IMG/VR virus record: IMGVR_UViG_3300031983_000058
Coordinates: 1 to 32,694 of that record
From: a virus
Strand: one strand, 5' to 3'
Length of the DNA stretch: 32,694 bases
Part shown: positions 6,675 to 14,406 of the stretch, piece by piece
Position numbering within the stretch: the stretch's first letter is position 1
How the letters are laid out: each line of letters begins with the position of its first letter
The notes under the pieces: model-generated
Told to the model about the DNA's origin: nothing
Database searches by the model: none
What the model saw: the letters and a program-made list of their open reading frames with translations, nothing else
Made by a program: the position numbers and the translations under genes

Positions 6675-8230
6675 ACTTGTTCCGAATGAAAACAGTCGGC
6701 GAACATATTGATGATTTTAAATCTCTGATATCGCTTTTCCCAAAACCTTTTAAAAAAACCGGCTTGCCAGGGCGTAGCCGAAGGCGAGGCCCGGGGCAAA
6801 ATCCATTAATGCGAAACTTTGCAGCGGCTCAGGCTGATCGGCTTTTAAAAGATTGGCCTACCAGCGACCTGACTGCCGATGCTGAAATATATTCAGCATT
6901 AAAGAAGTTACGCGTCAGGTCCAGACACCTGGCTAAAAATAACGATTATGCAAAGCGTTTTTTCAATATGCTCAAAACTAACGTGATTGGACCTGCAGGG
7001 GTAGGGCTGCAAGTTCGGGCAAAAAACGAAAAGGGAGAATTGGACAAAGCAGACAATGCACACCTGGAAGCCGAATGGAAGCGCTGGGGTAAAGCAGGCG
7101 TTTGCGATGTTACTGGCAAACTCTCCTGGAGTGATTGCCAGAAACTCTTTATTGAAACCGTTGCCAGGGATGGCGAAGCGATTGTCCGCAAAATTCGCAA
7201 CTGGCCGGGCAATCGCTTTAAATTCGCCTTGCAGTTTATTGAACCGGACATGCTGGATGAACGTCTAAATAAACCTTTACCTAACGGCAACACTATAAGG
7301 CTTGGCATTGAATTCAACAAATGGCGCCGACCTGTAGCATATTATATTAAAAAGTTTCCTGCCACATCGAGCATATACAGCGAAAGTTATGAGTATAATT
7401 TTCGCTATGACCGCGTTCCAGCAAGCGAGATTATCCACGAATATATCTCAGACAGGATCGGTCGGAGTCGCGGGATTCCATGGATGCACACCGCGGCTAA
7501 GCGTTTGCATATGCTGGGCGGATATGAAGAGGCCGAGGTTGTAGCAGCTCGTACCGCGTCGGCAAAAATGGGCTTTTTTAAATCGGAAACCGGTGAAGAA
7601 TATGTGGGTGATGAAGAGGATCCCGATGATCCCACCAAGGCCCCCATTATGAATGCCGAACCGGGCACTTTTGAAGAGTTGCCGGCGGGTATGGATTTCG
7701 TCAAGTGGGACCCGGATCATCCGACAGGCGCATATGAAGCTTTTGTCCTTGCAATACTAAGAGGCGTAGCATCCGGCCTGAATGTGTCATACGTCAGCCT
7801 TGCAAATGATTTGCGGAGCGTTTCTTACAGCTCAATAAGGCAAGGGGCGCTTGACGAACGTGATGCCTGGCGAACCATCCAGGGCTGGACGATAGAACAT
7901 TTTCACAATGAAATTTGGGAAACGTGGTTAAAGGAAGGCCTGGTCTCAGGTGCTTTGAACTTGCCGCTATATAATTTTGATAAATTCAATAATGTTATCT
8001 GGCGTCCGCGTGGCTGGTCCTGGGTTGATCCGCTGAAAGAAGGCCGGGCAAACGAAAACGCGGTAAAGAACGGATTTAAGTCGCTACAGGATGTTGTCGG
8101 AGAACAGGGCAAGGATATCACGGAAGTCCTGGAAGCAATTAAAGCCGAAATTGAGCTTGCTGAGACAATCGGCCTGAAGTTGCCGCTCTTTGAGGCAATG
8201 CTTTTACAGGGAGATGAAAAAAATGGCTAA
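6671..8230 (+). CDS. portal protein, lambda GpB family
   Basis: 519 residues, the usual size for lambda-type portals. Family hallmarks include RHLAKNNDYAKRFFNMLKTNVIGP (about 80-103, split here only for description), a DGEAIVRK strand, FIEPDMLDE and the GIPWMHTAAKRLHMLGGYEEAE stem region, then a SYSSIRQGALDERD helix. It forms the dodecameric channel at the capsid vertex and contacts terminase and connector. The start is ATG 6671, in an ATGA overlap with the upstream stop, showing coupling. A longer reading from 6584 would run through the previous gene and has no ribosome site. No internal break or missing region was seen. Confidence 0.93.
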   Translation: MNLFRMKTVGEHIDDFKSLISLFPKPFKKTGLPGRSRRRGPGQNPLMRNFAAAQADRLLKDWPTSDLTADAEIYSALKKLRVRSRHLAKNNDYAKRFFNMLKTNVIGPAGVGLQVRAKNEKGELDKADNAHLEAEWKRWGKAGVCDVTGKLSWSDCQKLFIETVARDGEAIVRKIRNWPGNRFKFALQFIEPDMLDERLNKPLPNGNTIRLGIEFNKWRRPVAYYIKKFPATSSIYSESYEYNFRYDRVPASEIIHEYISDRIGRSRGIPWMHTAAKRLHMLGGYEEAEVVAARTASAKMGFFKSETGEEYVGDEEDPDDPTKAPIMNAEPGTFEELPAGMDFVKWDPDHPTGAYEAFVLAILRGVASGLNVSYVSLANDLRSVSYSSIRQGALDERDAWRTIQGWTIEHFHNEIWETWLKEGLVSGALNLPLYNFDKFNNVIWRPRGWSWVDPLKEGRANENAVKNGFKSLQDVVGEQGKDITEVLEAIKAEIELAETIGLKLPLFEAMLLQGDEKNG

Positions 8231-10142
8231 ACAACTACGAACTAAAATAATTAAAACAGGTGTTTTTTATCGCATGACCGATGGCGGCGTCAATGTCCGT
8301 GATGTTGATGAAGAAAAAAGAACAGTCGAGCTTTCCTTTTCATCCGAGGAACCGGTTGACCGCTATTTCGGTAAAGAGATTTTGGATCACGACAAAAAAA
8401 GCGTTGATCTGAGTTTTTTAAACTCTGGAAGGGCGCCGCTTTTAAAAGATCATTATACTTTTGAGCAGACAGGGGTTATTGAATCCGCAAAAGTCGGAAC
8501 TGACCGCATGGGACGGGCAATAGTGCGATTTGGAAAGTCGCAACTTGCCGACGATGAATTCAATGACGTAAAAGATGAAATCCGTTCGAATGTTTCGGTC
8601 GGATATCGCATTAAAAAGATGATTCTTGAGGAACAAAGTGAGGACGATGGGGACATCTATCGCGTTGTAGACTGGGAACCATTGGAAATCAGTATCGTTT
8701 CAATACCCGCCGACCAGAGCGTAGGCGTTGGACGCGCCGCGAAGGACGAACGTGAGTTTGAAACCACAGTAATTGAAGAAAGAGAGGAAATCATGCCTAA
8801 AGAAAACAAAAACACACCCGATCCAGTAATTACCCGCAGCGTTTCACAGCCTGCACCAGTGGAGGTTGATGTTGAAAAAATCACAGCCAAAACACGTAAG
8901 GCGGAAACATATCGTGTCAAGGAAATCATGGCCCTTGGCGCAGCCCGCGGGTTCGAAAAGGAAGCATTAACGGCAATCGACGACGGAACGAGCGTTGACC
9001 AGTTCCGTCAATTTATCCTGGAAAAAATTCCTGGAGTAACACCGATCAGCGAACCTGATCCTGATATCGGGCTTACCAAAAAAGAAGCTGACAACTTTTC
9101 TTTTTTGCGGGCGATTAACGCCCTGGCAAACCCCGGCGAACGTTCAGCCCAGGAAGCAGCAGGCTTTGAAATAGAAGTCTCACAGGCGTTTGCGGATAGG
9201 GTCAAACGCACATCCCGCGGCCTTTTCGTTCCGCCGGATGTTTTAAAGCGTGATTTAAATATCGGGGTAGATGCCGAGGGCGGGCACCTTGTCGGAACGG
9301 ATATCAGGCCGCAAAACTTCATCGAAGCGCTACGCAACAAGATAGTCCTGGAAGCGGCAGGCGCCACGGTGATAACCGATCTTATCGGTGATATAGCGAT
9401 CCCGAAACAGTCAGGCGGTGCGACTGCATACTGGGTTGCCGAATCCGGCGCACCCACCGAGAGCCAGCAGACCATCGGGCAGCTTGCGCTGGCTCCCAAA
9501 ACGGTTGCAGCTTTTACCGACATGAGCCGCAAACTGATAATCCAGTCATCCATCGACGTTGAAGCTTTTGTCAGAAACGATCTTGCAAGAGTTATAGCCA
9601 TCGCCCTTGACACCGCAGGTATGCACGGTACCGGGGCAGCTAATCAGCCCACAGGAATTGCGGCAACAACGGGCATCGGAAGTGTTGCAGGCGGGGCAAA
9701 TGGGCTTGCACCCAATGAAGATCATATCATTGACCTTGAAACCGAAGTTGCCCAGGATAACGCAGATGTTGGCGCTTTGTCATACATCTCTAACACCAAG
9801 GTACGGGGCAAGCTGAAAAAAACTTTGATTACCGAAACATACGGTGATCTGAAAGTCTGGGATCGTAACAGCAACACACCGCTGAACGGTTATCCCGCCC
9901 ACATTTCAAATTCGGTATCTTCAACGCTGGATAAGGGTACGTCCACCGGTGTTTGCAGCGCTATCTTTTTCGGCAACTGGGCCGATCTGGTCATCGCCCT
10001 CTGGTCCGGTCTTGATCTTCTGGTTGATCCTTACACCGGAAGTACAAGTGGCACGGTCAGGGTCACAGCTTTCCAGGATGCAGATATCGGCGTCAGGCAT
10101 GCGGAGAGCTTTGCGGCAATGTTGGACGCTTTGACTGCATAG
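8223..10142 (+). CDS. prohead protease fused to HK97-type major capsid protein
   Basis: 639 residues. Residues 1-175 are an HK97-family serine protease: His77 in LKDHYTFEQTG, Ser125 in NVSVGY and an acidic residue near Glu155 in PLEISIVSIPAD. Residues about 190-330 form a charged, helical linker like a scaffold (delta) domain. Residues 330-639 are an HK97-fold capsid protein (VITDLIGDIAIPKQSGG, PKTVAAFTDMSRKL, MHGTGAANQPTGI and the C-terminal DIGVRHAESFAAM). The protease should release itself and the scaffold from the capsid protein during maturation. ATG 8223 has AGGGAG nine bases upstream and overlaps the portal stop. An internal start with a strong ribosome site lies at 8793 (see separate entry). 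Confidence 0.9.
   Translation: MAKQLRTKIIKTGVFYRMTDGGVNVRDVDEEKRTVELSFSSEEPVDRYFGKEILDHDKKSVDLSFLNSGRAPLLKDHYTFEQTGVIESAKVGTDRMGRAIVRFGKSQLADDEFNDVKDEIRSNVSVGYRIKKMILEEQSEDDGDIYRVVDWEPLEISIVSIPADQSVGVGRAAKDEREFETTVIEEREEIMPKENKNTPDPVITRSVSQPAPVEVDVEKITAKTRKAETYRVKEIMALGAARGFEKEALTAIDDGTSVDQFRQFILEKIPGVTPISEPDPDIGLTKKEADNFSFLRAINALANPGERSAQEAAGFEIEVSQAFADRVKRTSRGLFVPPDVLKRDLNIGVDAEGGHLVGTDIRPQNFIEALRNKIVLEAAGATVITDLIGDIAIPKQSGGATAYWVAESGAPTESQQTIGQLALAPKTVAAFTDMSRKLIIQSSIDVEAFVRNDLARVIAIALDTAGMHGTGAANQPTGIAATTGIGSVAGGANGLAPNEDHIIDLETEVAQDNADVGALSYISNTKVRGKLKKTLITETYGDLKVWDRNSNTPLNGYPAHISNSVSSTLDKGTSTGVCSAIFFGNWADLVIALWSGLDLLVDPYTGSTSGTVRVTAFQDADIGVRHAESFAAMLDALTA
8781..8795 (+). promoter_or_regulatory. 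internal ribosome site and start for separate capsid protein
   Basis: AGAGAGG (8781-8787) is followed after five bases by an in-frame ATG at 8793, which is Met191 of the fusion, exactly at the protease/scaffold junction. Translation from here would give a 449-residue scaffold-capsid protein in excess of the protease fusion. This resembles nested lambda C/Nu3 logic. Confidence 0.55.
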
Positions 10143-10214
10143 TCGTAAGTACTGACAACTAAAAACATGGGGGCGCTTATACGGCGTCCCCGTTCAAACC
10201 AAAGGATTTTAAAC

Positions 10215-10445
10215 ATGAGGGTTAAAATTACACGTCAGACTTTCGTAAAAGGTGAATTAGCCGAGGTTGGCGATGTCATTGACGTTGACGAAAAGACCTA
10301 TTTTGCTCTGGTAAAAGAAACGAGAAAGGCTGTTGAAGTGAGCGAGCCGAAACCCGAGAAAATGGTGCCTCCGAAGGTTGAAAATCGGGAAAAAGACCTG
10401 GCTGCTAAAACTGCCAAACGCAGCCTCAAAATAAAGAAAAGATAA
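10215..10445 (+). CDS. small head protein, unknown function
   Basis: 76 residues from ATG 10215, with AAAGGA upstream (9 bases). The first 45 residues form a small beta barrel-like unit (MRVKITRQTFVKGELAEVGDVIDVDEKTY) of a kind seen in many small phage proteins that follow the capsid gene. The rest is a Lys/Glu/Pro-rich tail. It occupies the lambda FI position, between the capsid and the FII-like joiner, but similarity to FI itself is not apparent. A longer reading from 10167 lacks a ribosome site. Its stop touches the next start (10446). Confidence 0.55.
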   Translation: MRVKITRQTFVKGELAEVGDVIDVDEKTYFALVKETRKAVEVSEPKPEKMVPPKVENREKDLAAKTAKRSLKIKKR

Positions 10446-10748
10446 ATGGCCTTTGTTGAAGACATTGACGCTTTTTTTGACACCAATGATTTTGCAGTTG
10501 CGGCAACATATACTCCGGACGGCGGACTGCCATCGACCGTAAACGGCATATTCGACGATGAGTATTTTGATGAGGTTGGAGGCTCGGTCGGCATCGAAGG
10601 ATCGCAGCCGCGTTTCACGTGTAAAGCAGAAGACATTATTGACGTCGAACAGGGCGATTCTCTAAGCGTCAGCGGAAAAACATATCAAATAGTCAATGTT
10701 CAAAAAGACGGTACCGGCATCGTTATTTTGGTGCTTGAAGAGCAGTAA
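10446..10748 (+). CDS. head-tail joining protein, FII-like
   Basis: 100 residues, the length of lambda FII-type joiners (about 117). It opens with a helix (FVEDIDAFFDTNDFAVAATY), then a beta-rich body ending in GDSLSVSGKTYQIVNVQKDGTGIVILVLEEQ. This plan is characteristic of the phage attachment / FII family. It would form the ring between the connector and the tail terminator, and the neighbours (capsid upstream, GpU-like downstream) fit lambda order. The ATG abuts the previous stop with AAAG/AAAAG as the only ribosome site. Confidence 0.75.
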   Translation: MAFVEDIDAFFDTNDFAVAATYTPDGGLPSTVNGIFDDEYFDEVGGSVGIEGSQPRFTCKAEDIIDVEQGDSLSVSGKTYQIVNVQKDGTGIVILVLEEQ

Positions 10749-10757
10749 AGTTAAAAA

Positions 10758-10796
10758 AAGGGTTCAAGGGGTCAAGGATTCGAGGGTTCGAGTGAA
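10758..10796 (+). repeat. GGTTCAAGG/GGATTCGAGG phrase repeat in spacer
   Basis: This short spacer is built from shuffled copies of a nine- to ten-base phrase (GGGTTCAAGG, GGTCAAGGATTC, GAGGGTTCGAG). It is followed by AAGGGATTTTAAAAAC and the next start. It is one of five gene gaps in the window that contain different phrase families. Confidence 0.55.
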
Positions 10797-10810
10797 GGGA
10801 TTTTAAAAAC

Positions 10811-11221
10811 ATGGCTCATGCAAGAAAGGGCATTCGAGATCAGGTCAAAACGGTTTTAACCGGCCTTACAACCACCGGGGCAAGGGTTTTTGCAAGCAGG
10901 GTTTATCCGCTTAAATCCTCCCAGCTTCCTGGCCTGTTAATTTATACCGGCGAGGAAGAGAGCGAACCGGGTGGAAGCGGTGCGATTGATAGAAACCTGA
11001 TCCTTGCAATCGAAGGTCACGTCAAAGCGGTTGGCGGGATCATAGACGATACACTTGATCTTATATCTGAAGAAGTCGAGGCAGCCATAGATGCAGACCG
11101 TAGCCTGAACAGCCTTGCGGTTTATGCTCATATAGCATCAACGGAAATAGAGTTTGATGCTGAAAGCGAAAAGCCGGTTGGCATTATTATTATGAAATTT
11201 TCGATAAATTATCGAACATAA
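10811..11221 (+). CDS. tail terminator, GpU-like
   Basis: 136 residues, close to lambda GpU (131). It starts with a helix (ARKGIRDQVKTVL), then a RVYPLKSSQLPGLLIYTGEEE segment and repeated beta strands ending in KFSINYRT, with a central helix (DDTLDLISEEVEAAI). GpU hexamers stop tail tube growth and form the interface with the FII ring. Order (FII, U, V) matches lambda; Z, normally between FII and U, is absent here. AAGGGA precedes ATG by 10 bases. Confidence 0.8.
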   Translation: MAHARKGIRDQVKTVLTGLTTTGARVFASRVYPLKSSQLPGLLIYTGEEESEPGGSGAIDRNLILAIEGHVKAVGGIIDDTLDLISEEVEAAIDADRSLNSLAVYAHIASTEIEFDAESEKPVGIIIMKFSINYRT

Positions 11222-11232
11222 GGAGTAAAATC

Positions 11233-11628
11233 ATGCCAGTACAACATGGAAATGACGGGATTGTAAAAATAACGACGAATTCGGTCGCTGAGGTCCAGAA
11301 GTGGAGCTATGAGGAAGAGGATGTTGCTCTCGCACCGATTACTTCTATGGGCGATACAGAGGAGTCCTATCTCCCATCGGGCTGTAAACGGGGCAGTGGC
11401 AGCATTGAATGTCTTTTTGACGATGCCGATGCGAACGGGCAGGATCTGCTTGTTTTAGACTCTTCCATTGCGATTAAGCTTTATCCTGCAAATATAGAAG
11501 TGGGCGATGTCGAATATAACGGCAACGTATACGTTGAAAAGCGCTCAGTCGAGGTTAGCAAGGCAGATCCCAACGTGATTAAGTTTGATTTTAAGGGTGC
11601 TCTGACGAAAGGGACGGTTAGCGCTTAA
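11233..11628 (+). CDS. major tail tube protein, GpV-like
   Basis: 131 residues. The opening (MPVQHGNDGIVKITTNSVAEV), a DTEESYLPSGCKRGSGSIEC strand pair and the closing KADPNVIKFDFKGALTKGTVS are typical of tail tube proteins of siphophages, which stack as hexameric rings. Lambda GpV has an extra C-terminal Ig domain that is absent here, so the tube should be smooth. It has a strong ribosome site (AAGGAG, seven bases before ATG). Confidence 0.8.
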   Translation: MPVQHGNDGIVKITTNSVAEVQKWSYEEEDVALAPITSMGDTEESYLPSGCKRGSGSIECLFDDADANGQDLLVLDSSIAIKLYPANIEVGDVEYNGNVYVEKRSVEVSKADPNVIKFDFKGALTKGTVSA

Positions 11629-11727
11629 AGAGCTCATAGCTCACAGCTCATAGCTCACAGCTCATAGCTGATAGTCTGAAGGATTGTATCCTTTTTACTA
11701 TGAGCTATCAGCTATCAGCTATCAGCT
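11629..11727. repeat. AGCTCATAGCTCAC phrase repeat forming a long hairpin
   Basis: The left side repeats AGCTCATAGCTCAC/AGCTGATAG, and the right side, after a short centre (AAGGAT/ATCCTT), has the complementary CTATGAGCTATCAGCTATCAG. The whole spacer can fold back on itself into a long imperfect stem. The same phrases recur at 12222-12311. AGCT-based phrases cannot be coding here because they lie between a stop and a start and carry frame-breaking lengths. Confidence 0.65.
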
Positions 11728-11748
11728 AAAAAATACGGAGTATTTTTT
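11728..11748 (+). promoter_or_regulatory. ribosome site GGAG inside a small hairpin
   Basis: AAAAAATAC, loop GGA, GTATTTTTT: a perfect nine-base dyad with the Shine-Dalgarno GGAG (11737-11740) at its tip. ATG 11749 follows directly. It could present or limit ribosome access for the tail chaperone. Confidence 0.45.
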
Positions 11749-12084
11749 ATGAGTATACTTGACAATGCAAAGCAGCATTTCCAGCAAAAAGAAACAAAAC
11801 ATATAGAAGTGCCGGAATGGGGCGATGAAAACGGGCCGCTTATTATCTATGCCGAACCATTAACGCTCAACGACAAACAACGGATTTATAAAAAGGCGAA
11901 AGAAGGGGAGCTGATATCTCTTGCATATGTGCTGATCTGGTTTGCGAAGGATAAAGACGGTGAGAAACTTTTTACAATTGAAGATAAACGAGCCCTATTA
12001 AATTCTGTCGATCCAAATGTTTTAGCTGATATTGCAAACACAATTCTTGATGCCCCGTCTGTTGAAGAGCTTAAAAAAAAATAG
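11749..12084 (+). CDS. tail assembly chaperone, GpG-like
   Basis: 111 residues. Lambda-type phages encode a short chaperone (GpG) between the tube and tape-measure genes, plus a longer GpGT form made by frameshifting. This protein has the expected position, size and helical content (LTLNDKQRIYKKAKE, ISLAYVLIWFAKD, VDPNVLADIANTILDAPSVEELKKK) and ends on nine consecutive A bases before TAG, a classic slippery run. It would hold the tape measure in solution and recruit tube subunits. The start has GGAG eight bases upstream. Confidence 0.7.
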   Translation: MSILDNAKQHFQQKETKHIEVPEWGDENGPLIIYAEPLTLNDKQRIYKKAKEGELISLAYVLIWFAKDKDGEKLFTIEDKRALLNSVDPNVLADIANTILDAPSVEELKKK

Positions 12085-12221
12085 AAAGCGACCCTGTCCT
12101 TTATAACGAATACCGTCTTGCAGCGGCATTGCACAAAACACGAGCTGAAATCATGCAAATATCGGTTGAAGAGTTTAACGGTTGGATCGCTTTTTTTGAA
12201 ATAGAGCGCCGCTCTAATTAG
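11749..12221 (+). CDS. tail chaperone frameshift product, GpGT-like
   Basis: If ribosomes slip back one base in the A run 12073-12081, reading goes on from ATA 12081 to TAG 12219-12221 and adds about 46 residues (ESDPVLYNEYRLAALHKTR, then SVEEFNGWIAFFEIERRSN). The added part reads like the T extension of many phages: a Leu/Ala/Arg helix, an EFNGWIAFF-type helix and a basic end. In the -1 frame a TAA at 12072 closes reading just before the run, so the shift must occur within it. The total is about 157 residues. The two-protein ratio would be set by slippage. The +1 frame is closed almost at once. Confidence 0.75.
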
Positions 12222-12311
12222 CTGATAGCTCACAGGAAATAGCTCATAGCTCACAGGAAATAGCTCACAGCAAAAAGGATGAAAAATCCTTCAGACTATG
12301 AGCTATCAGCT
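12222..12311. repeat. second AGCTCATAGCTCAC phrase repeat
   Basis: Phrases GCTGATAGCTCACAGGAAAT, AGCTCATAGCTCACAGGAAAT and AGCTCACAGC recur, then a small hairpin AAGGAT-GAAAA-ATCCTT and the complementary ACTATGAGCTATCAGCT. It shares its phrases with 11629-11727 but has a different order and count. Confidence 0.65.
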
Positions 12312-12328
12312 AAAATCCAAAGGATTTT
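12312..12328 (+). promoter_or_regulatory. fold-back ribosome site before the tape measure gene
   Basis: AAAATCC, loop AAA, GGATTTT. The AAGGA Shine-Dalgarno for ATG 12332 is half in the loop, half in the stem. The layout is similar to 11728-11748. Confidence 0.4.
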
Positions 12329-12331
12329 ACC

Positions 12332-13555
12332 ATGGCCAAAGATGTAAAATTTGATGTTCGAGCACAGAATAAAACAAAAACGACATTTAATTCCGTTAAG
12401 TCAGATTTAAAATCCGTTACAAAATCCCTGGGCGGTCTCAAAACGATGGCCATAGGCCTTACTGCCGGCGTTGCTGGTATTTACGCCCTGGCCAAAGGTA
12501 TAGAAACCGTAACATCCGCAGCTATGGGACAACGTTATGCCGAATCCAAACTTAATGCCGTATTAAAGGCAACCGGACATGCCGCCGGCTACACCATGGA
12601 AGAGCTTAAGGGTATGGCAGCCGGTCTGCAAAAAGTAACGACTTTCGGAGACGAAACAGTCATGTCGGGCATGGCAATCCTTGCTACTTTTAAAAATGTG
12701 CGTGGTGAAGCCTTTGAACGCACTACAAAAGCCGCCCTTGATATGTCAACCATAATGGGCACCGATTTAAAATCGTCAATGCTGATGCTTGGCAAAGCCT
12801 TAAATGATCCTGTTGCAAACTTGAGTGCTCTTTCCAGATCCGGCGTACAATTTAATGAACAGCAAAAAGAAATGATAAAGGAGCTTGTGCTGTCCGGCGA
12901 CCTGATGACTGCACAGGGTATCATTTTAGAAGAGCTTGAATCTCAATTCGGAGGCGCAGCAGAGGCTGCGGGCGGTCCGTTCAAAAAGGCACTGGGACAG
13001 CTAAAGAATGTCTGGTCCGATCTTTTAGAAGAAATCGGCTTTGCGATCATAGATAACGAAGCCTTTGTCGCACTTCTCGATGAAATGAAAGATATTATTT
13101 CAGACTTAATTCCTTATATAGGCGATCTTGTCGATGATTTTATTGACTGGATCGGGCCGGTCGATCAGCTTCGTGCTAAACTCGATATGTTTTTACGAAC
13201 CGTACGCATAATGATCAAACCGCTGCAACTGCTCTGGGATCTGATGAAAAAAGTCGGTGCGGGTATAGGAACCGGCGCTGCCATGGCAGTTACCGCAGGT
13301 GAAAAAATCCTTGGTCTTCAAACCGGCACAGGTCCAGCCGGCCTTCCCTCCGATGGTCTTTTTTACGGCCACAGGGGTGAAATCGTCCTAAATCCGGCGC
13401 AGTCAGATGCAGCACGCAGTGGCGGAGGCAATAGAGGCAATACTTATCATTTCCACCTCGAAACGCTAGTTACTGATCCGACAACCCTCCGTAATGCGGC
13501 GCAAATTTTCAAAAGGGAAATGGATGCTTTAAATTGTCGCTGGGGAGAAACGTAA
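12332..13555 (+). CDS. tail length tape measure protein, GpH-like (short)
   Basis: 407 residues. The N terminus (FDVRAQNKTKTTFNSVKSDL) is the coiled-coil opening of tape measure proteins, followed by a Gly/Ala-rich hydrophobic segment (38-68) and the prophage tail-length domain (VSAMAILATFKNVRGEAFE-like, LGKALNDPVANLSALSRSGVQF). The C terminus holds an HRGEIVLNP motif. Lambda GpH has 853 residues, so this one predicts a short tail if the usual proportion between length and tail holds. No internal frameshift was found, and the whole reading is in one frame. Hydrophobic regions at 38-68 and about 290-320 may help DNA pass the inner membrane. Confidence 0.8.
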   Translation: MAKDVKFDVRAQNKTKTTFNSVKSDLKSVTKSLGGLKTMAIGLTAGVAGIYALAKGIETVTSAAMGQRYAESKLNAVLKATGHAAGYTMEELKGMAAGLQKVTTFGDETVMSGMAILATFKNVRGEAFERTTKAALDMSTIMGTDLKSSMLMLGKALNDPVANLSALSRSGVQFNEQQKEMIKELVLSGDLMTAQGIILEELESQFGGAAEAAGGPFKKALGQLKNVWSDLLEEIGFAIIDNEAFVALLDEMKDIISDLIPYIGDLVDDFIDWIGPVDQLRAKLDMFLRTVRIMIKPLQLLWDLMKKVGAGIGTGAAMAVTAGEKILGLQTGTGPAGLPSDGLFYGHRGEIVLNPAQSDAARSGGGNRGNTYHFHLETLVTDPTTLRNAAQIFKREMDALNCRWGET

Positions 13556-13556
13556 T

Positions 13557-13651
13557 AAATGAATATCGAAAAATGAAAAATGAATATTGAAAGAGATAGA
13601 GCGAAGCGACTTCAACAAATATTCAATAATCATTTTTCAATTTTCAATTAA
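13557..13651. repeat. GAATATTGAAAAATGA phrase repeat with inverted partner
   Basis: The left arm repeats GAATATCGAAAAATGAAAAA and GAATATTGAA. The right arm has the complementary ATTCAATAATCATTTTTCAA and TTTTCAATT; a G+C-rich centre (GAGCGAAGCGAC) separates them. A third phrase family in the same type of location, ending just before AAAAAGGATTATC and the next start. Confidence 0.6.
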
Positions 13652-13662
13652 AAAGGATTATC

Positions 13663-14406
13663 ATGGCCTGGACGGTAATATTTTACCCATATAATATTTT
13701 AGAATCCGGCACAGTCACCGTTACCGGTGACCCTGACGACGGTTTCCCGGAAAGCAGGCTGTATGATCGAGCGATTTCACTTTTTTGGAAAGACACGGGC
13801 ACGGCGGTATGGACCTTCGTGGTTGATCAGGGCGCCACAGGAAACCTTGCTATAGATTTTCTGGCGATTCACCGTCATAATTTTTCGGGTAGTGATATGT
13901 GGTGGCAGTACAGTAATGACAATTTTGTTGCGGATATCCACAACGTCGTGAACAATTGGTCTCAGGTGGATAACGCACAGATTATCAAAACTCTAAGCAG
14001 CCCCGACACACATCGTTACTTGAGGATATATCTGGGCACCATAACAAACCCAAAATGTGGCGAAATTTTTATGTCAAAGGGTTATTCGTTTAACGCCCTG
14101 CGCGAGGGGAATCCTACCGGACGCGACGTTGATAACGTCAAGTGGCAAAGAACAGTCGGCAGCATCGAACGATCAACCAAGTTCGGCGAAAAACGCAAAG
14201 CCCGCACATATTCTTTTTGGCTGTCAGCGTCAGAATATGCCGATTTTCTCACTGTTAAAAGCTATCTGAACGATTATGCAAATCCTTTCTATTTCAAGGA
14301 TCATAAAGATAATTATTTTATGGCTAAATTTGAAGGAACGCCGGAAGAGAACTTTGACCATAATATCTATACACGAGTAACGATTAACATTATAGAAATG
14401 CTTTGA
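13663..14406 (+). CDS. distal-tail-like minor tail protein
   Basis: 247 residues, beta-rich. The first half has a galactose-binding-like layout (VDQGATGNLAIDFLAIHRHNF, SDMWWQYSND, then SSPDTHRYLRIYLG). The second half ends in WLSASEYADFLTVKSYL and strand pairs typical of proteins that link the tube to the tail hub. Genes of this type directly before a hub gene occur in many siphophages. It may form the ring below the tube and possibly bind a sugar. The stop overlaps the TTG start of the hub by four bases. The role is inferred from position and fold pattern. Confidence 0.5.
   Translation: MAWTVIFYPYNILESGTVTVTGDPDDGFPESRLYDRAISLFWKDTGTAVWTFVVDQGATGNLAIDFLAIHRHNFSGSDMWWQYSNDNFVADIHNVVNNWSQVDNAQIIKTLSSPDTHRYLRIYLGTITNPKCGEIFMSKGYSFNALREGNPTGRDVDNVKWQRTVGSIERSTKFGEKRKARTYSFWLSASEYADFLTVKSYLNDYANPFYFKDHKDNYFMAKFEGTPEENFDHNIYTRVTINIIEML

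Noticed and set aside
9008-9613. Long minus-strand open frame of 201 codons opposite the capsid gene
   Set aside because: It is the shadow of strong codon bias in the capsid gene. The amino acid content is odd (Ser/Pro/Arg-rich), and there is no ribosome site.
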